The notes below the pieces were generated by a model. That model did no database searches. It had not been told where the DNA came from and saw only the letters and a list, made by a program, of their open reading frames with translations. Positions 43,701 to 53,092 of a stretch of 64,000 bases of DNA are shown here, one piece after another (position 1 is the first letter of the stretch; each line of letters begins with the position of its first letter). The DNA is taken from assembly GCF_910585845.1 (NCBI RefSeq), contig NZ_CAJUHF010000017.1, positions 1-64,000 on the forward strand, written 5' to 3'. The stretch comes from an uncultured Bacteroides sp. (GTDB lineage: Bacteria; Bacteroidota; Bacteroidia; Bacteroidales; Bacteroidaceae). Both the position numbers and the translations under genes were made by a program.

Positions 43701-44878
43701 TCAAACATGCTCTTGAACTTCTTGAATATTTTCTCTTTGATGGAGTTGTTCGGTATGAAGTTGTCCGACTTCTCCATTTCTTCCAGAGCTTTCTTTTCGT
43801 CTTTGCTTAAGGCTTCGGGCACGTAGATGCTGATTTCCACCAGCAGGTCGCCTGTGCCATATCCGTTTACGTTCGGCAGACCTTTTCCGCGCAGGCGTAA
43901 GATTTTCCCCGGTTGTGTTCCCGGTTCGATCTTCACTTTCACCTTTCCATCGACGGTAGGAATCTCTACGGCACCACCCAGTGCGGCAGTGGGGAAGCTG
44001 AGAAGCAAGTTATAGATCAAGTCATTGTCATCGCGTACAAGCTCCTTGTGCTCTTCCTCTTCCACAAGAATCAGCAGGTCGCCCGGCACACCGTTGTGCT
44101 TTCCGGCATTACCCTTGCCGCTCATGGAGAGTTGCATGCCGTCCATCACACCTTTGGGGATATTTACGGTCACCGTTTCCTCGCCATACACGATACCTTC
44201 TCCGGCGCAGACCTTACACTTGTTCTTGATGATTTTGCCTTCACCGCCACAAGTAGGGCAGGTGGTACGCGTCTGCATGGTGCCGAGTATGGTCTGCTGG
44301 TTTCGTATCACCGTACCGCTTCCTTTACACGTGGCACAAGTTTCCGTACCTCCGTTCTCTTCGGCACCGGTGCCGTGGCAGTGGCTACACGGAACATATT
44401 TCTTCAGTTTGAATTTCTTCTCCACACCGGTGGAAATCTCTTTCAGGTTCAGTTTCACCTTTACGCGCAGATCCGACCCCCGGAAACGGCGTTGCTGGTT
44501 TCCTCCGTCGCCGAATCCGCCTCCGAATCCGCTGAATCCACCTCCGAATCCGCCACCTCGTCCGCCGAATATATCGCCGAACATGGAGAAAATGTCATCC
44601 ATGGACATGCCTCCGCTGAAACCTCCGTAGGGACCTCCGTTTCCGGCTGCACCGCCCACTCCGGCATGTCCGAACTGGTCGTATCGTGCACGCTTGTCAG
44701 GGTTGCTCAGCACTTCGTATGCTTCTGCCGCTTCCTTGAATTTCTCTTCCGCCACTTTGTCACCCGGATTTTTGTCGGGGTGATATTGGATGGCTTTCTT
44801 TCGGTAAGCCTTCTTTATTTCATCTGCCGATGCCGTCTTGGCGACCTCCAGTATTTCGTAGTAATCTCTTTTTTCCAT
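43697..44878 (-). CDS. dnaJ: Chaperone DnaJ
   Basis: 393 residues. J-domain with the HPD motif (IQYHPDKNPGD), a Gly/Phe-rich linker (GGFSGGMSMDDIFSMFGDIF), four zinc-binding CxxCxGxG repeats (CSHCHGTG, CATCKGSG, CPTCGGEG, CKVCAGEG) and the C-terminal substrate domain. It stimulates DnaK. It follows grpE with a 35-bp gap. Confidence 0.96.
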   Translation of the reverse strand: MEKRDYYEILEVAKTASADEIKKAYRKKAIQYHPDKNPGDKVAEEKFKEAAEAYEVLSNPDKRARYDQFGHAGVGGAAGNGGPYGGFSGGMSMDDIFSMFGDIFGGRGGGFGGGFSGFGGGFGDGGNQQRRFRGSDLRVKVKLNLKEISTGVEKKFKLKKYVPCSHCHGTGAEENGGTETCATCKGSGTVIRNQQTILGTMQTRTTCPTCGGEGKIIKNKCKVCAGEGIVYGEETVTVNIPKGVMDGMQLSMSGKGNAGKHNGVPGDLLILVEEEEHKELVRDDNDLIYNLLLSFPTAALGGAVEIPTVDGKVKVKIEPGTQPGKILRLRGKGLPNVNGYGTGDLLVEISIYVPEALSKDEKKALEEMEKSDNFIPNNSIKEKIFKKFKSMFE

Positions 44879-44913
44879 ATATGTCCTGTTATTCTCCTAC
44901 CACGTATGTTCGG

Positions 44914-45522
44914 TTATTCTCCTACCACCACTTTGGCATGGCGGATCACTTTGTCGTTTAGCATGTATCCTGTCTGCACGCAATCCAGGATCTTGCCTTT
45001 CAGTGACTGATCCGGTGCGGGGATTACGGCGATGGCTTCGTGATAGTCGGTGTCGAGTGCCTTCTCCTTTGTCTCTATCACCTTCACTCCGTTCTGTGCC
45101 AGTGCGGACATGAACTTGTTGTATATCAGTTCCACTCCTTCTCTTACGGCAGCCACGTCGGTAGCAGTTTCCATATTTTTCAGGGCACGTTCGAAGTCGT
45201 CCACGGTAGGAAGGATGCTGTCTATGGTCTTTTCGCCTCCGTTCAGGATCAGTTCTGCCTTCTCCTTCATTGTGCGTCGGCGGTAGTTGTCGAATTCGGC
45301 AGCCAGACGCAGATACTTATCCTTCTGTTCCTCTATGGTTTTGTTAGCCTCTTCCAGTTCGCGGGCAAGTCTTTCCTCTTCGGTCAGAGGGGCTTCTTCC
45401 TGTGCGTTTTCTTCGCAGGCATTTCCTTCTTCACGGTTCTCTTCGTTCTCCGCCACTTCTTCTTGAGTGTTTTTGGAGTTCAACTCTTCTTCGTAGATGT
45501 TTTCTTTTTCTTTTGGATTCAT
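44914..45522 (-). CDS. grpE: Nucleotide exchange factor GrpE
   Basis: The start at 45522 (MNPKEKENIYEEELNSKNTQ) gives 202 residues, with an acidic N-terminal arm, the long coiled coil (EEANKTIEEQKDKYLRLAAEFDNYRRR) and the beta-wing domain ending GYMLNDKVIRHAKVVVGE. An upstream in-frame start would add 37 low-complexity residues and is unlikely. It releases ADP from DnaK and is cotranscribed with dnaJ. Confidence 0.94.
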   Translation of the reverse strand: MNPKEKENIYEEELNSKNTQEEVAENEENREEGNACEENAQEEAPLTEEERLARELEEANKTIEEQKDKYLRLAAEFDNYRRRTMKEKAELILNGGEKTIDSILPTVDDFERALKNMETATDVAAVREGVELIYNKFMSALAQNGVKVIETKEKALDTDYHEAIAVIPAPDQSLKGKILDCVQTGYMLNDKVIRHAKVVVGE

Positions 45523-45694
45523 ATTTCTTTTTTTGTTATTCTTGTTGTTTACCTTAGAAAAAAAAGATTTGTTTTCATTCTTGTTGTCAAGGCTTTCTTT
45601 CCGGATTGTCAGATACGGATTGTCCGATTCCATCCGATATATGGCAGTGTCTACAAAAACTTTGCCAAACGCTAACCTTGCGCCGAAAACGCTG

Positions 45695-45702
45695 CAAAGG
45701 TA
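45695..45702 (-). promoter_or_regulatory. -7 box of the grpE-dnaJ operon
   Basis: TACCTTTG on the minus strand, about 170 bp before the grpE start. No good -33 box is seen. Confidence 0.45.
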
Positions 45703-45739
45703 ATATTTTTATGTCATATTGACAGCAATCGTCATTGCA

Positions 45740-45771
45740 ATTGTCAATTTGAAGATTTATGACTACCTTTG
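45740..45771 (+). promoter_or_regulatory. Promoter of the ABC-F gene
   Basis: ATTG (45740-45743), 20 nt, TACCTTTG (45764-45771), 45 bp before the ATG. It diverges from the grpE -7 box; the two share a 12-bp inverted match GCTGCAAAGGTA. Confidence 0.65.
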
Positions 45772-45816
45772 CAGCTGTTTTTGCATATAATTCATAAATC
45801 TACTCATAAAATACAA

Positions 45817-47433
45817 ATGATTACAGTCTCGAACGTTTCCGTACAGTTTGGAAAAAGAGTGTTATTTAATGACGTAAACCTGAAGTTTACAAGTGGTAAC
45901 TGTTATGGTATAATCGGTGCCAACGGTGCCGGAAAATCAACTTTCCTGCGTGCCATATCCGGCGATCTGGAGCCTACCACGGGATCCGTCATGCTGGGAT
46001 CGGGCGAACGCCTTTCCGTGTTGAGCCAGGACCACTTCAAGTGGGATGCCTTTACGGTGATGGATACAGTGATGATGGGGCATACGATTTTGTGGGACAT
46101 CATGAAGCAGCGCGAAGTGCTCTATGCGAAAGAAGACTTCACGGACGAAGACGGTCTGAAGGTCTCCGAGCTGGAGGAGAAATTTGCAGAACTGGACGGC
46201 TGGAATGCCGAGAGCGATGCAGCTGCCCTGCTGAGCGGTCTGGGCATCAAGGAAGACAAGCACTACCTGATGATGGGCGACCTGAGCGGTAAGGAGAAAG
46301 TGCGTGTCATGCTGGCGCAGGCTCTCTTCGGCAATCCGGACAACCTCTTGCTCGACGAACCTACCAACGACTTGGACATGGAGACCGTGATGTGGCTGGA
46401 AGATTATCTTGCGAACTTCGAGCATACGGTGCTGGTGGTGAGCCACGACCGTCACTTCCTCGACTCGGTATGTACACATACGGTCGACATCGACTATGGC
46501 AAGATCAACCTGTTTGCCGGAAACTACAGCTTCTGGTACGAGTCGAGCCAGTTGGCACTCCGCCAGCAGCAGAACCAGCGCGCAAAGGCAGAAGAGAAGA
46601 AGAAGGAACTGGAAGAGTTCATCCGCCGTTTCAGCGCCAACGTGGCAAAGAGCAAGCAGACCACCAGCCGCAAGAAGATGCTGGAGAAGCTGAACGTAGA
46701 GGAGATCAAGCCCTCTTCACGCAAGTATCCGGGCATCATCTTCACCCCCGAACGCGAGCCGGGCAATCAGATTCTGGAAGTATCGGGCCTGACCAAGACG
46801 CTGGAAGACGGTACGGTGCTTTTCCGTGATGTCAACTTCAATGTGGAGAAGGGAGACAAGATCGTGTTCCTTTCGCGCGATCCGCGTGCCATGACTTCGC
46901 TGTTTGAGATCATCAACGAAGAGATGAAGCCGGATGCGGGAACCTTCAACTGGGGTGTCACCATCACTACCGCTTACCTGCCGCTGGACAACACCCGTTT
47001 CTTCAATACCGACTTGAACTTGGTAGAATGGCTGAGCCAGTTCGGTGAGGGGAACGAGGTCTACATGAAGAGCTTCCTCGGACGTATGTTGTTCTCGGGC
47101 GAAGAGGTGCTGAAGAAGGCAAGCGTATTGTCGGGAGGCGAGAAGATGCGCTGTATGATAGCACGTATGCAGCTGCGCAATGCCAACTGCTTGATATTGG
47201 ACACTCCTACCAACCACTTGGACCTGGAATCCATACAGGCCTTCAATAATAACCTGAAGACCTACAAGGGCAATATCCTCTTCTCTTCACACGACCACGA
47301 GTTTATACAGACCGTAGCCAACCGCATCATCGAACTGACGCCGAACGGCATCATCGACAAGATGATGGAGTATGACGAATACATCACCTCAGACCACATC
47401 AAGGAACTGAGGGCGCGGATGTATGGGGATTGA
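45817..47433 (+). CDS. ABC-F family ATPase with a degenerate second nucleotide site
   Basis: The ATG at 45817 (MITVSNVSVQFGKRVLFNDV) gives 538 residues: two ABC domains joined by a basic helical linker (QQQNQRAKAEEKKKELEEF), no membrane segments, closest in layout to YbiT. Site 1 has a normal Walker A (GANGAGKST, about residues 34-42) and LLLDEPTNDLD. Site 2 has lost the Walker A (FLSRDPRAMTSLF at about 350) and carries LILDTPTNHLD, so the catalytic glutamate is threonine, although its signature SVLSGGEK is intact. ABC-F proteins act on ribosomes. Loss of one site may be a trait of this subgroup. Confidence 0.88.
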   Translation: MITVSNVSVQFGKRVLFNDVNLKFTSGNCYGIIGANGAGKSTFLRAISGDLEPTTGSVMLGSGERLSVLSQDHFKWDAFTVMDTVMMGHTILWDIMKQREVLYAKEDFTDEDGLKVSELEEKFAELDGWNAESDAAALLSGLGIKEDKHYLMMGDLSGKEKVRVMLAQALFGNPDNLLLDEPTNDLDMETVMWLEDYLANFEHTVLVVSHDRHFLDSVCTHTVDIDYGKINLFAGNYSFWYESSQLALRQQQNQRAKAEEKKKELEEFIRRFSANVAKSKQTTSRKKMLEKLNVEEIKPSSRKYPGIIFTPEREPGNQILEVSGLTKTLEDGTVLFRDVNFNVEKGDKIVFLSRDPRAMTSLFEIINEEMKPDAGTFNWGVTITTAYLPLDNTRFFNTDLNLVEWLSQFGEGNEVYMKSFLGRMLFSGEEVLKKASVLSGGEKMRCMIARMQLRNANCLILDTPTNHLDLESIQAFNNNLKTYKGNILFSSHDHEFIQTVANRIIELTPNGIIDKMMEYDEYITSDHIKELRARMYGD

Positions 47434-48487
47434 TCAGCTTGTTCTGTCCCCCTTCCCCGAAGAGGTTGTCGCCCAGTGTGGTCAGCTTGTTGCCTGTGAC
47501 TTTCACATGACGCAGGTTGTCGCATCCGATGAATGCACCATACTCTATGGCGGTCAGCCCTTCGGGCAATACCAATGTGCCGCACAGGCGTCCGCAGCCG
47601 CTGAAGGCGCGTTGTCCGATCACTTTCAGTCCTTGGGGCAGGGCGATGCGTAGCAGGTATTTCTTCTGTGTGAAGGTGTACTCTGGGATGGCTACGGCGT
47701 TGCATCGGCTCAGGTCGGCGGCAACGAGGTTGGGCATGTAGTCGCGTATCAGGGTGAAGTCGGCAGCATCCAGTTTCCCCTCTACGGTGAGGAAGTTCAC
47801 GTCGCGGGGTTGCACGCCCGATTCGAGCAGTTCGCTGGCAAGGCTGCCCATCTGTCCCACCTGCACGAAGGCTTCCACCGGTTCGCCCTCTATGACGGCA
47901 AAAGTATCCCAATTCTTCTTGGCGCGGTAGGCATCGCTGCTGCCCAGGGGGACAAAGACGGCTGTTATGCTGTCTGCCAAGGCTTCCGCCAACAGGTTGG
48001 GAGCCGTTTTCTTTTTCAGCTGGCACACGGTCAGGCTGGCGCATCCTTTGAAGGCGGCGTCTTCTATGTTCTTGGTCTTGTCCGAGAGGATGACCTTCCG
48101 CAGTGTCGTCTTGCCGTGGAAGAGGCTGTCGCCCGTCTGCCGGCAGAAGGCGTAGGCGGGTATGCAGTTGGGCGGGTAGACGTAGAAGCGGTCGGGATAG
48201 GTACCGCCTTTGCCGGCATACATCACGATGGAGGCATTGGCGATGTCGAGCACCTGCAAGTTCTTGAACTCATCCCTCAGGTGCTTGAAGTCGATGGCGT
48301 TGAGCTTTCCGGTCAGGGTGAGGTGGGTGATGGCGTTGGCTTCGTCTTCGGTCATCATGGACACCAGGGTGCCGGGTTTGGCAACGAAATAAGTCTTCCG
48401 GTTTTTTGTGCTACCGGGATTCTGTGCGATAACTGCGCAGGCATACAGGGCCAGCGTTGCAGTGGCGAATATTTTCTTTATTTTCAT
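47399..48487 (-). CDS. Secreted leucine-rich-repeat protein (BspA-like LRR_5)
   Basis: The start at 48487 gives signal peptide MKIKKIFATATLALYACAVIAQ and 362 residues. BspA-type repeats are visible (LRKVILSDKTKNIEDAAFKGC; LPQGLKVIGQRAFSGCGRL; LPEGLTAIEYGAFIGCDNL). The 3' end overlaps the convergent ABC-F gene by 35 bp and the last repeat is cut short with an atypical tail (GQNKLINPHTSAPSVP). The gene therefore appears truncated at its 3' end by a past rearrangement. LRR_5 proteins often mediate surface binding; the partner here is unknown. Confidence 0.8.
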   Translation of the reverse strand: MKIKKIFATATLALYACAVIAQNPGSTKNRKTYFVAKPGTLVSMMTEDEANAITHLTLTGKLNAIDFKHLRDEFKNLQVLDIANASIVMYAGKGGTYPDRFYVYPPNCIPAYAFCRQTGDSLFHGKTTLRKVILSDKTKNIEDAAFKGCASLTVCQLKKKTAPNLLAEALADSITAVFVPLGSSDAYRAKKNWDTFAVIEGEPVEAFVQVGQMGSLASELLESGVQPRDVNFLTVEGKLDAADFTLIRDYMPNLVAADLSRCNAVAIPEYTFTQKKYLLRIALPQGLKVIGQRAFSGCGRLCGTLVLPEGLTAIEYGAFIGCDNLRHVKVTGNKLTTLGDNLFGEGGQNKLINPHTSAPSVP

Positions 48488-48545
48488 GATCGTTTTCTTT
48501 ATGTGAAGGACAAAGTTACGAAAAAAAGTGGAATACGGAAGAGCT

Positions 48546-49838
48546 TTACTTGTCTGCCATGATATACGAACAGTATTTACTGAGCAGATTCGAAAGAGGA
48601 AGATCCCCCTTATGGTAGCGTTCTGCATCAAGTGACAATATCCTTTCGCATACTTTCTTCTTTCCTTTGAACAAGGCATTGAGATACGCTCTGCCATTCT
48701 CTTCGACTATGTTCACTTCTGTGAAGAACTGCGTAAGGTCTTCCACATCATAGACGATGGAATAGATGGGACGTCTGGCGCCAGGAATGTCCTCTATCAG
48801 TATGTTCTTGCTGACAAGGTACTGAATGTCACGTATGGCGGTGTCTTTCGAACACTTGGCCAGTGCCGCCCATGTCTTTGACGTTATCTTGGCCTCATAG
48901 CCGTCAAGGAAGAGATTGAGCATCTGCACCTGCCGGCCTGTCATGGGCACAGATGATGCCTTCTGCCAAAAGAAACTCTTGTTCAGGATCATTGTTATCG
49001 TGGCTTCAGCTTCGCCCAGTGCATCCGCTAACTTCTGCATATACCAAACTAACCATTCGGTGATGTCTCCATCGCCACGCTGTGTACGTTCCAGTATATC
49101 GTAATAGCGGTTCTTGTCTTTATTGATTTGGGAGGATATATTGTAGAAACGGAACTCGCTCTTCTCTCCACGGGCCAGGAGCATATCTGAAAGGATGCGG
49201 GCCAATCGGCCATTACCATCCTCGAAAGGATGTATGCTCACAAACCAAAAGTGCGCAATGGCAGAGCGGATGACGCTGCTCATAGGTTCTTTGCCATCAA
49301 ACCAGGCAAGAAAACGCTGCATCTCTCTCGGCACACGTTCGGGAGATGGTGCAATATAATGAATCTTCTCGCGTCCGAACATTCCACTGACGATGTGTTC
49401 CTCGTTGGTTCGATATTTGCCCACTTCTATCTGGCTGCCTTCGCTGAAACCGGAAGGGAAGAAAGCCGATTGCCAGGCACACAATTTCTCTTTACTGAGA
49501 GGTTGGTCATAGCACTGCACGGCTTCAAGCATGACGCCTACTACAGAATCGACATAGTGGGAAGGAGCGGTCTGCTTCACATTTTCTATTCCCAGTCTTC
49601 TGGCAATGGAGGAACGTACCTGGTCAACGTTCAGCAGTACCCCCTCTATCTCCGAGGAATACACTACGTCATACGTCAGGTTTTCAGCCATTGCCCGCAA
49701 CTTGCTGTCAAAGCCCAGCGAACTCAACCTGCCATAAAGCATTCCTTGCTTACGGCATACCTGTTCCTGAAGGAGCGACACCTGCGAAGCATCCCAACGG
49801 AAGCGGGTCCAATTGTCTTTTTCGTGAATATACATCAT
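48546..49838 (-). CDS. Fic-domain protein (class II, self-inhibited AMPylase type)
   Basis: 430 residues. An N-terminal domain contains the inhibitory-helix motif SSEIEG (residues 61-66, pattern S/TxxxEG). The Fic core HPFEDGNGRLARIL at about residues 203-216 has all catalytic residues, and a winged-helix-like C-terminal part (SKTWAALAKCSKDTAIRDIQYL) resembles a DNA-binding domain. Fic enzymes transfer AMP to target hydroxyls. This layout (self-inhibition plus wHTH) is common in stand-alone bacterial Fic proteins of unknown target. Confidence 0.9.
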   Translation of the reverse strand: MMYIHEKDNWTRFRWDASQVSLLQEQVCRKQGMLYGRLSSLGFDSKLRAMAENLTYDVVYSSEIEGVLLNVDQVRSSIARRLGIENVKQTAPSHYVDSVVGVMLEAVQCYDQPLSKEKLCAWQSAFFPSGFSEGSQIEVGKYRTNEEHIVSGMFGREKIHYIAPSPERVPREMQRFLAWFDGKEPMSSVIRSAIAHFWFVSIHPFEDGNGRLARILSDMLLARGEKSEFRFYNISSQINKDKNRYYDILERTQRGDGDITEWLVWYMQKLADALGEAEATITMILNKSFFWQKASSVPMTGRQVQMLNLFLDGYEAKITSKTWAALAKCSKDTAIRDIQYLVSKNILIEDIPGARRPIYSIVYDVEDLTQFFTEVNIVEENGRAYLNALFKGKKKVCERILSLDAERYHKGDLPLSNLLSKYCSYIMADK

Positions 49839-49877
49839 GCCTTTATTTGTTTAGTGCGACAAAAAACAACGCTTATC

Positions 49878-49894
49878 GTCGCAAATTTTGCGAC
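49878..49894. promoter_or_regulatory. Palindrome upstream of the fic gene, possible operator
   Basis: GTCGCAAATTTTGCGAC (8-bp arms, 1-nt centre) lies 40 bp upstream of the Fic start. Flanking GCGACAAAA half-sites occur at about 49857 and 49890. It could be the site for the protein's own winged helix. Confidence 0.55.
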
Positions 49895-50078
49895 AAAAAT
49901 GCGCAAATAATGTCGAATGACCAATTTTTCAGGGAAAATAACGCAAAAAATCCGTCATCCCACAGTGCGTTTCTTCTGTAAAATTCGTCAATCAGAAAGT
50001 AATGATTACTTTTGTAGCTTGATTTATTGTTAAACAGAATTGACTTGATACATAACATCGTAACTGCATATAATCCCA

Positions 50079-50984
50079 ATGAACAAGAACAAAGCAATTC
50101 TCTCCGGAAGGTCGAAAGCACTTTTCTACATACTGTTGGCAGCAAAGATCATCATCTATCTATCTTTGATGCAAGGCCTTGCCGTGATGCTGTACATGGT
50201 GGCTGCATCGCTGCTGCCCGACCTATCCGCCAGCCCGAAGCTGGGGAAGGGAGTGGGTGAACTGGTGGTTCGGGGATGTTTCCTGGCAGGAGCCGTTCTG
50301 GCTGCGCTGGTCTTGCAGAGGGCAGGAGACCATCTGCCGTTCTCCAGCTTGGGACTGTCGCCCAAGGGGAGGGGGAGAGACCTGCTGCAAGGCATGATGT
50401 ATGCACTGCTGCTCTATGCAGTGGGCTTCGGAGTGCTGTGCGGGTTAGGGGAGATCGAGGTGGTCTCCGTCCGTTTCGATGCGCCGGGACTGCTGCTGTC
50501 ATTCCTGGTGATGCTGCTGGTGGCGCTCTCGGAGGAGATTGCCTTCCGCGGTTTCGTGTTGGGACGTTTGCTGGCGGCGGGTGTCAACCGCTTTGCGGCA
50601 CTGCTGCTTTCGGCTGCACTGTTTTCGCTGATGCACCTCTTCAATCCCGGCTTTTCCTTGATAGCCTTCCTCAATATCCTGCTGGCAGGCATGCTGTTAG
50701 GCTCCACCTACATATACACGCGCAACCTCTGTTTCCCCATCGCCCTCCACCTCTTTTGGAATTGGCTGCAAGGGCCCGTGCTGGGCTTTGGGGTGAGCGG
50801 GGGAGATTTTGGCGATACGCTGCTGACGCTGCATGTCTCCGGCAACGACCTCATCAACGGCGGTGCTTTCGGATTCGAAGCCTCCGTGGTGTGCACCGCG
50901 TTGATGCTATGTGCCGTTGCGGTCAGTCTGCGATCAGCTTCAAGGCGATACGCTTCCGGCCGGTGTCGACGCTCAGTACCCTGA
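50079..50984 (+). CDS. CPBP-family intramembrane glutamic protease
   Basis: 301 residues, about eight hydrophobic helices, with the three CPBP motifs: EEIAFRGFVLGRL, FSLMHLFNPGF and HLFWNWLQGPVLG. These hold the glutamates and histidines of the active site. Members act as CAAX-like proteases or in bacteriocin self-immunity; the substrate is unknown. A TACTTTTG -7 box lies at 50007-50014. Its 3' end overlaps the convergent tex gene by 62 bp, and the last residues (SASRRYASGRCRRSVP) are encoded antisense to the Tex C-terminus, which suggests the original stop was lost. Confidence 0.88.
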   Translation: MNKNKAILSGRSKALFYILLAAKIIIYLSLMQGLAVMLYMVAASLLPDLSASPKLGKGVGELVVRGCFLAGAVLAALVLQRAGDHLPFSSLGLSPKGRGRDLLQGMMYALLLYAVGFGVLCGLGEIEVVSVRFDAPGLLLSFLVMLLVALSEEIAFRGFVLGRLLAAGVNRFAALLLSAALFSLMHLFNPGFSLIAFLNILLAGMLLGSTYIYTRNLCFPIALHLFWNWLQGPVLGFGVSGGDFGDTLLTLHVSGNDLINGGAFGFEASVVCTALMLCAVAVSLRSASRRYASGRCRRSVP

Positions 50985-53049
50985 CGCGCACCTGCTGGTG
51001 GATGGACACCACTTCGTTCGGGTCGGTGATGAAGCGGTCGGCAAGCTGCGAGAGGTGTATCAGCCCGTTCTCCTTGATGCCTATGTCGACGAATGCCCCG
51101 AAGTTGGTGATGTTGCCCACGATGCCCGGCAGCTCCATGCCTTCGCGCAGGTCGTCGATGGTCCGCACGTTGCTGTCGAACTCGAAGAGCTTGATCGGTC
51201 CCCGCGGGTCACGCCCCGGCTTGTCCAGCTCCTGCAAGATATCCTTCAGCGTAGGCATTCCCACGGTGGAGGTGACGTACTTCTCCGGCTTTATCTTCAG
51301 CCGCAACTCCTTGTTGGCGATGAGTTCTGCCACGTTGCAGCCCAAGTCCTTTGCCATCTGTTCCACGATGCAGTAGCTTTCGGGATGCACGGCGGAGTTG
51401 TCCAGCGGGTTCTCCGCCTGCGGGATGCGCAAGAAGCCGGCACACTGTTCGAAAGCCTTGGCACCCATGCGCGGCACTTTCAGCAGTTGCTTGCGCGAGG
51501 TGAACGCGCCGTTCTCCGCACGGTAGTTGACGATGTTCTGAGCCAGCTGCGGACCCAGTCCCGAGATGTAGGTCAGCAGGTGGCTGCTTGCCGTGTTCAG
51601 GTTGACGCCTACGGAGTTCACGCAGCTTTCCACGGTCTGGTCCAGCGATTTCTTCAGTTTCGCCTGGTCCACATCGTGCTGGTATTGTCCGACGCCGATC
51701 GATTTCGGGTCTATCTTCACCAGTTCCGCCAGCGGGTCCATCAGCCGGCGGGCTATGGATACTGCTCCGCGCACGGTGACGTCGTATTCGGGAAACTCAT
51801 CGCGGGCAATCTTGGATGCGGAGTAGATGGATGCACCCTGTTCGCTCACCACAAACACCTGTATGTCGGTGCGGAACGTCTGCCGTTTCAGAAACTCCTC
51901 CGTCTCCCGGCTTGCCGTGCCGTTGCCTACGGCGATGGCCTCTATCCGGTAGGCTTCCACCATCTTCTGGAGTTTCGCCACGGCCTCTGCGGTCTTGCCT
52001 ACCGGAGGATGCGGATAGATGTTCTCGTTGTGTAGCAGGTTACCTTGCGCGTCGAGGCATACCACCTTGCAACCGGTGCGGAATCCGGGGTCTATCCCCA
52101 TCACCCGTTTCTGTCCCAGCGGGGAGGCAAGCAACAGTTGGCGCAGGTTCTGCACGAATACCCGTATGGCCTCTTCGTCCGCCGCCGCCTTGCTCTGTGC
52201 GGCAAATTCGTTTTCGATGGAGGGTTTCAGCAGACGCTTGTAGGCATCCTGCACGGCTTCCGCCACCTGCTTCCCGCAGTCGTTGTTGCCCCTGACGAAC
52301 CGTCGTTCCAGTCGTTCCGTGCATTCGTCGTCGTCGGGGGTGATGCTCACTTTCAGCAGGCCTTCGGCTTCGGCGCGGCGTATGGCAAGCAGCTGGTGGG
52401 AGGTGCACTTTTTCAGCGGTTTGCTGAAGTCGAAGTAGTCGCGATATTTGTCGGCTTCCGCTTCTTTGCCCTTCACCACCTTGGCCACGACCATTGCCTG
52501 CCGTGCGAAGGCGAAGCGTACGGTGTTGCGTGCCTGCTCGTTTTCGTTCACCTGTTCGGCGATGATGTCTCGTGCACCTTTCAGTGCCTCTTCCGCGTTC
52601 TTCACGTCGCCTTTCACGTAGGCTTCGGCGCGTCGGGCGGGGTGGGGTTCGCGTTGCAGAAGCAGCAGGGTGGCGAGGGGTTCCAGTCCTTTCTGGCGTG
52701 CCACTTCGGCGCGTGTGCGCCTCTTGGGCTTATAGGGCAGGTAGATGTCTTCGAGCAGGGTGGGATCCCAGGTCTCGTCGATGCGCTTTTGCAGTTCGGG
52801 GGTCATCTTTCCCTGTTCGCTGATGGTGGCGATGATGGTTTCCTTCCGCTTGGCGGTTTCGTTCAGCTTCTCGTATTGGGTTTTGATGTTTTCGATCTGC
52901 ACCTCATCCAGTCCGCCGGTAGCTTCCTTGCGGTAGCGGCTGATGAAGGGGATGGTGGCTCCGTCCTCCAGCAGGGCGAGCGTGTGGGCTACCTGCTTCT
53001 CGGAGATGCCGAGGGTGGCGGAGATCATGGGTTGAAATGATGTTATCAT
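50923..53049 (-). CDS. tex: Tex-family RNA-binding transcription accessory protein
   Basis: 708 residues with the full Tex order: N-terminal helical domain (ISATLGISEKQVAHTLALLEDG), YqgF-like RNase-H fold (VMGIDPGFRTGCKVVCLD), helix-hairpin-helix (VGVNLNTASSHLLTYISGLG), and a C-terminal S1 domain (GIVGNITNFGAFVDIGIKENG). It is a conserved nucleic-acid-binding housekeeping protein. Confidence 0.95.
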   Translation of the reverse strand: MITSFQPMISATLGISEKQVAHTLALLEDGATIPFISRYRKEATGGLDEVQIENIKTQYEKLNETAKRKETIIATISEQGKMTPELQKRIDETWDPTLLEDIYLPYKPKRRTRAEVARQKGLEPLATLLLLQREPHPARRAEAYVKGDVKNAEEALKGARDIIAEQVNENEQARNTVRFAFARQAMVVAKVVKGKEAEADKYRDYFDFSKPLKKCTSHQLLAIRRAEAEGLLKVSITPDDDECTERLERRFVRGNNDCGKQVAEAVQDAYKRLLKPSIENEFAAQSKAAADEEAIRVFVQNLRQLLLASPLGQKRVMGIDPGFRTGCKVVCLDAQGNLLHNENIYPHPPVGKTAEAVAKLQKMVEAYRIEAIAVGNGTASRETEEFLKRQTFRTDIQVFVVSEQGASIYSASKIARDEFPEYDVTVRGAVSIARRLMDPLAELVKIDPKSIGVGQYQHDVDQAKLKKSLDQTVESCVNSVGVNLNTASSHLLTYISGLGPQLAQNIVNYRAENGAFTSRKQLLKVPRMGAKAFEQCAGFLRIPQAENPLDNSAVHPESYCIVEQMAKDLGCNVAELIANKELRLKIKPEKYVTSTVGMPTLKDILQELDKPGRDPRGPIKLFEFDSNVRTIDDLREGMELPGIVGNITNFGAFVDIGIKENGLIHLSQLADRFITDPNEVVSIHQQVRVRVLSVDTGRKRIALKLIAD

Positions 53050-53092
53050 ACGCTGGTAACGATATATAATATTGAAAATAAGTGTGTTGTAT

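Noticed and set aside
47262..48044. 260-codon minus-strand frame rich in Arg and Gln across the LRR/ABC-F junction
   Set aside because: It is an alternative frame of the LRR gene with biased composition and no start support.
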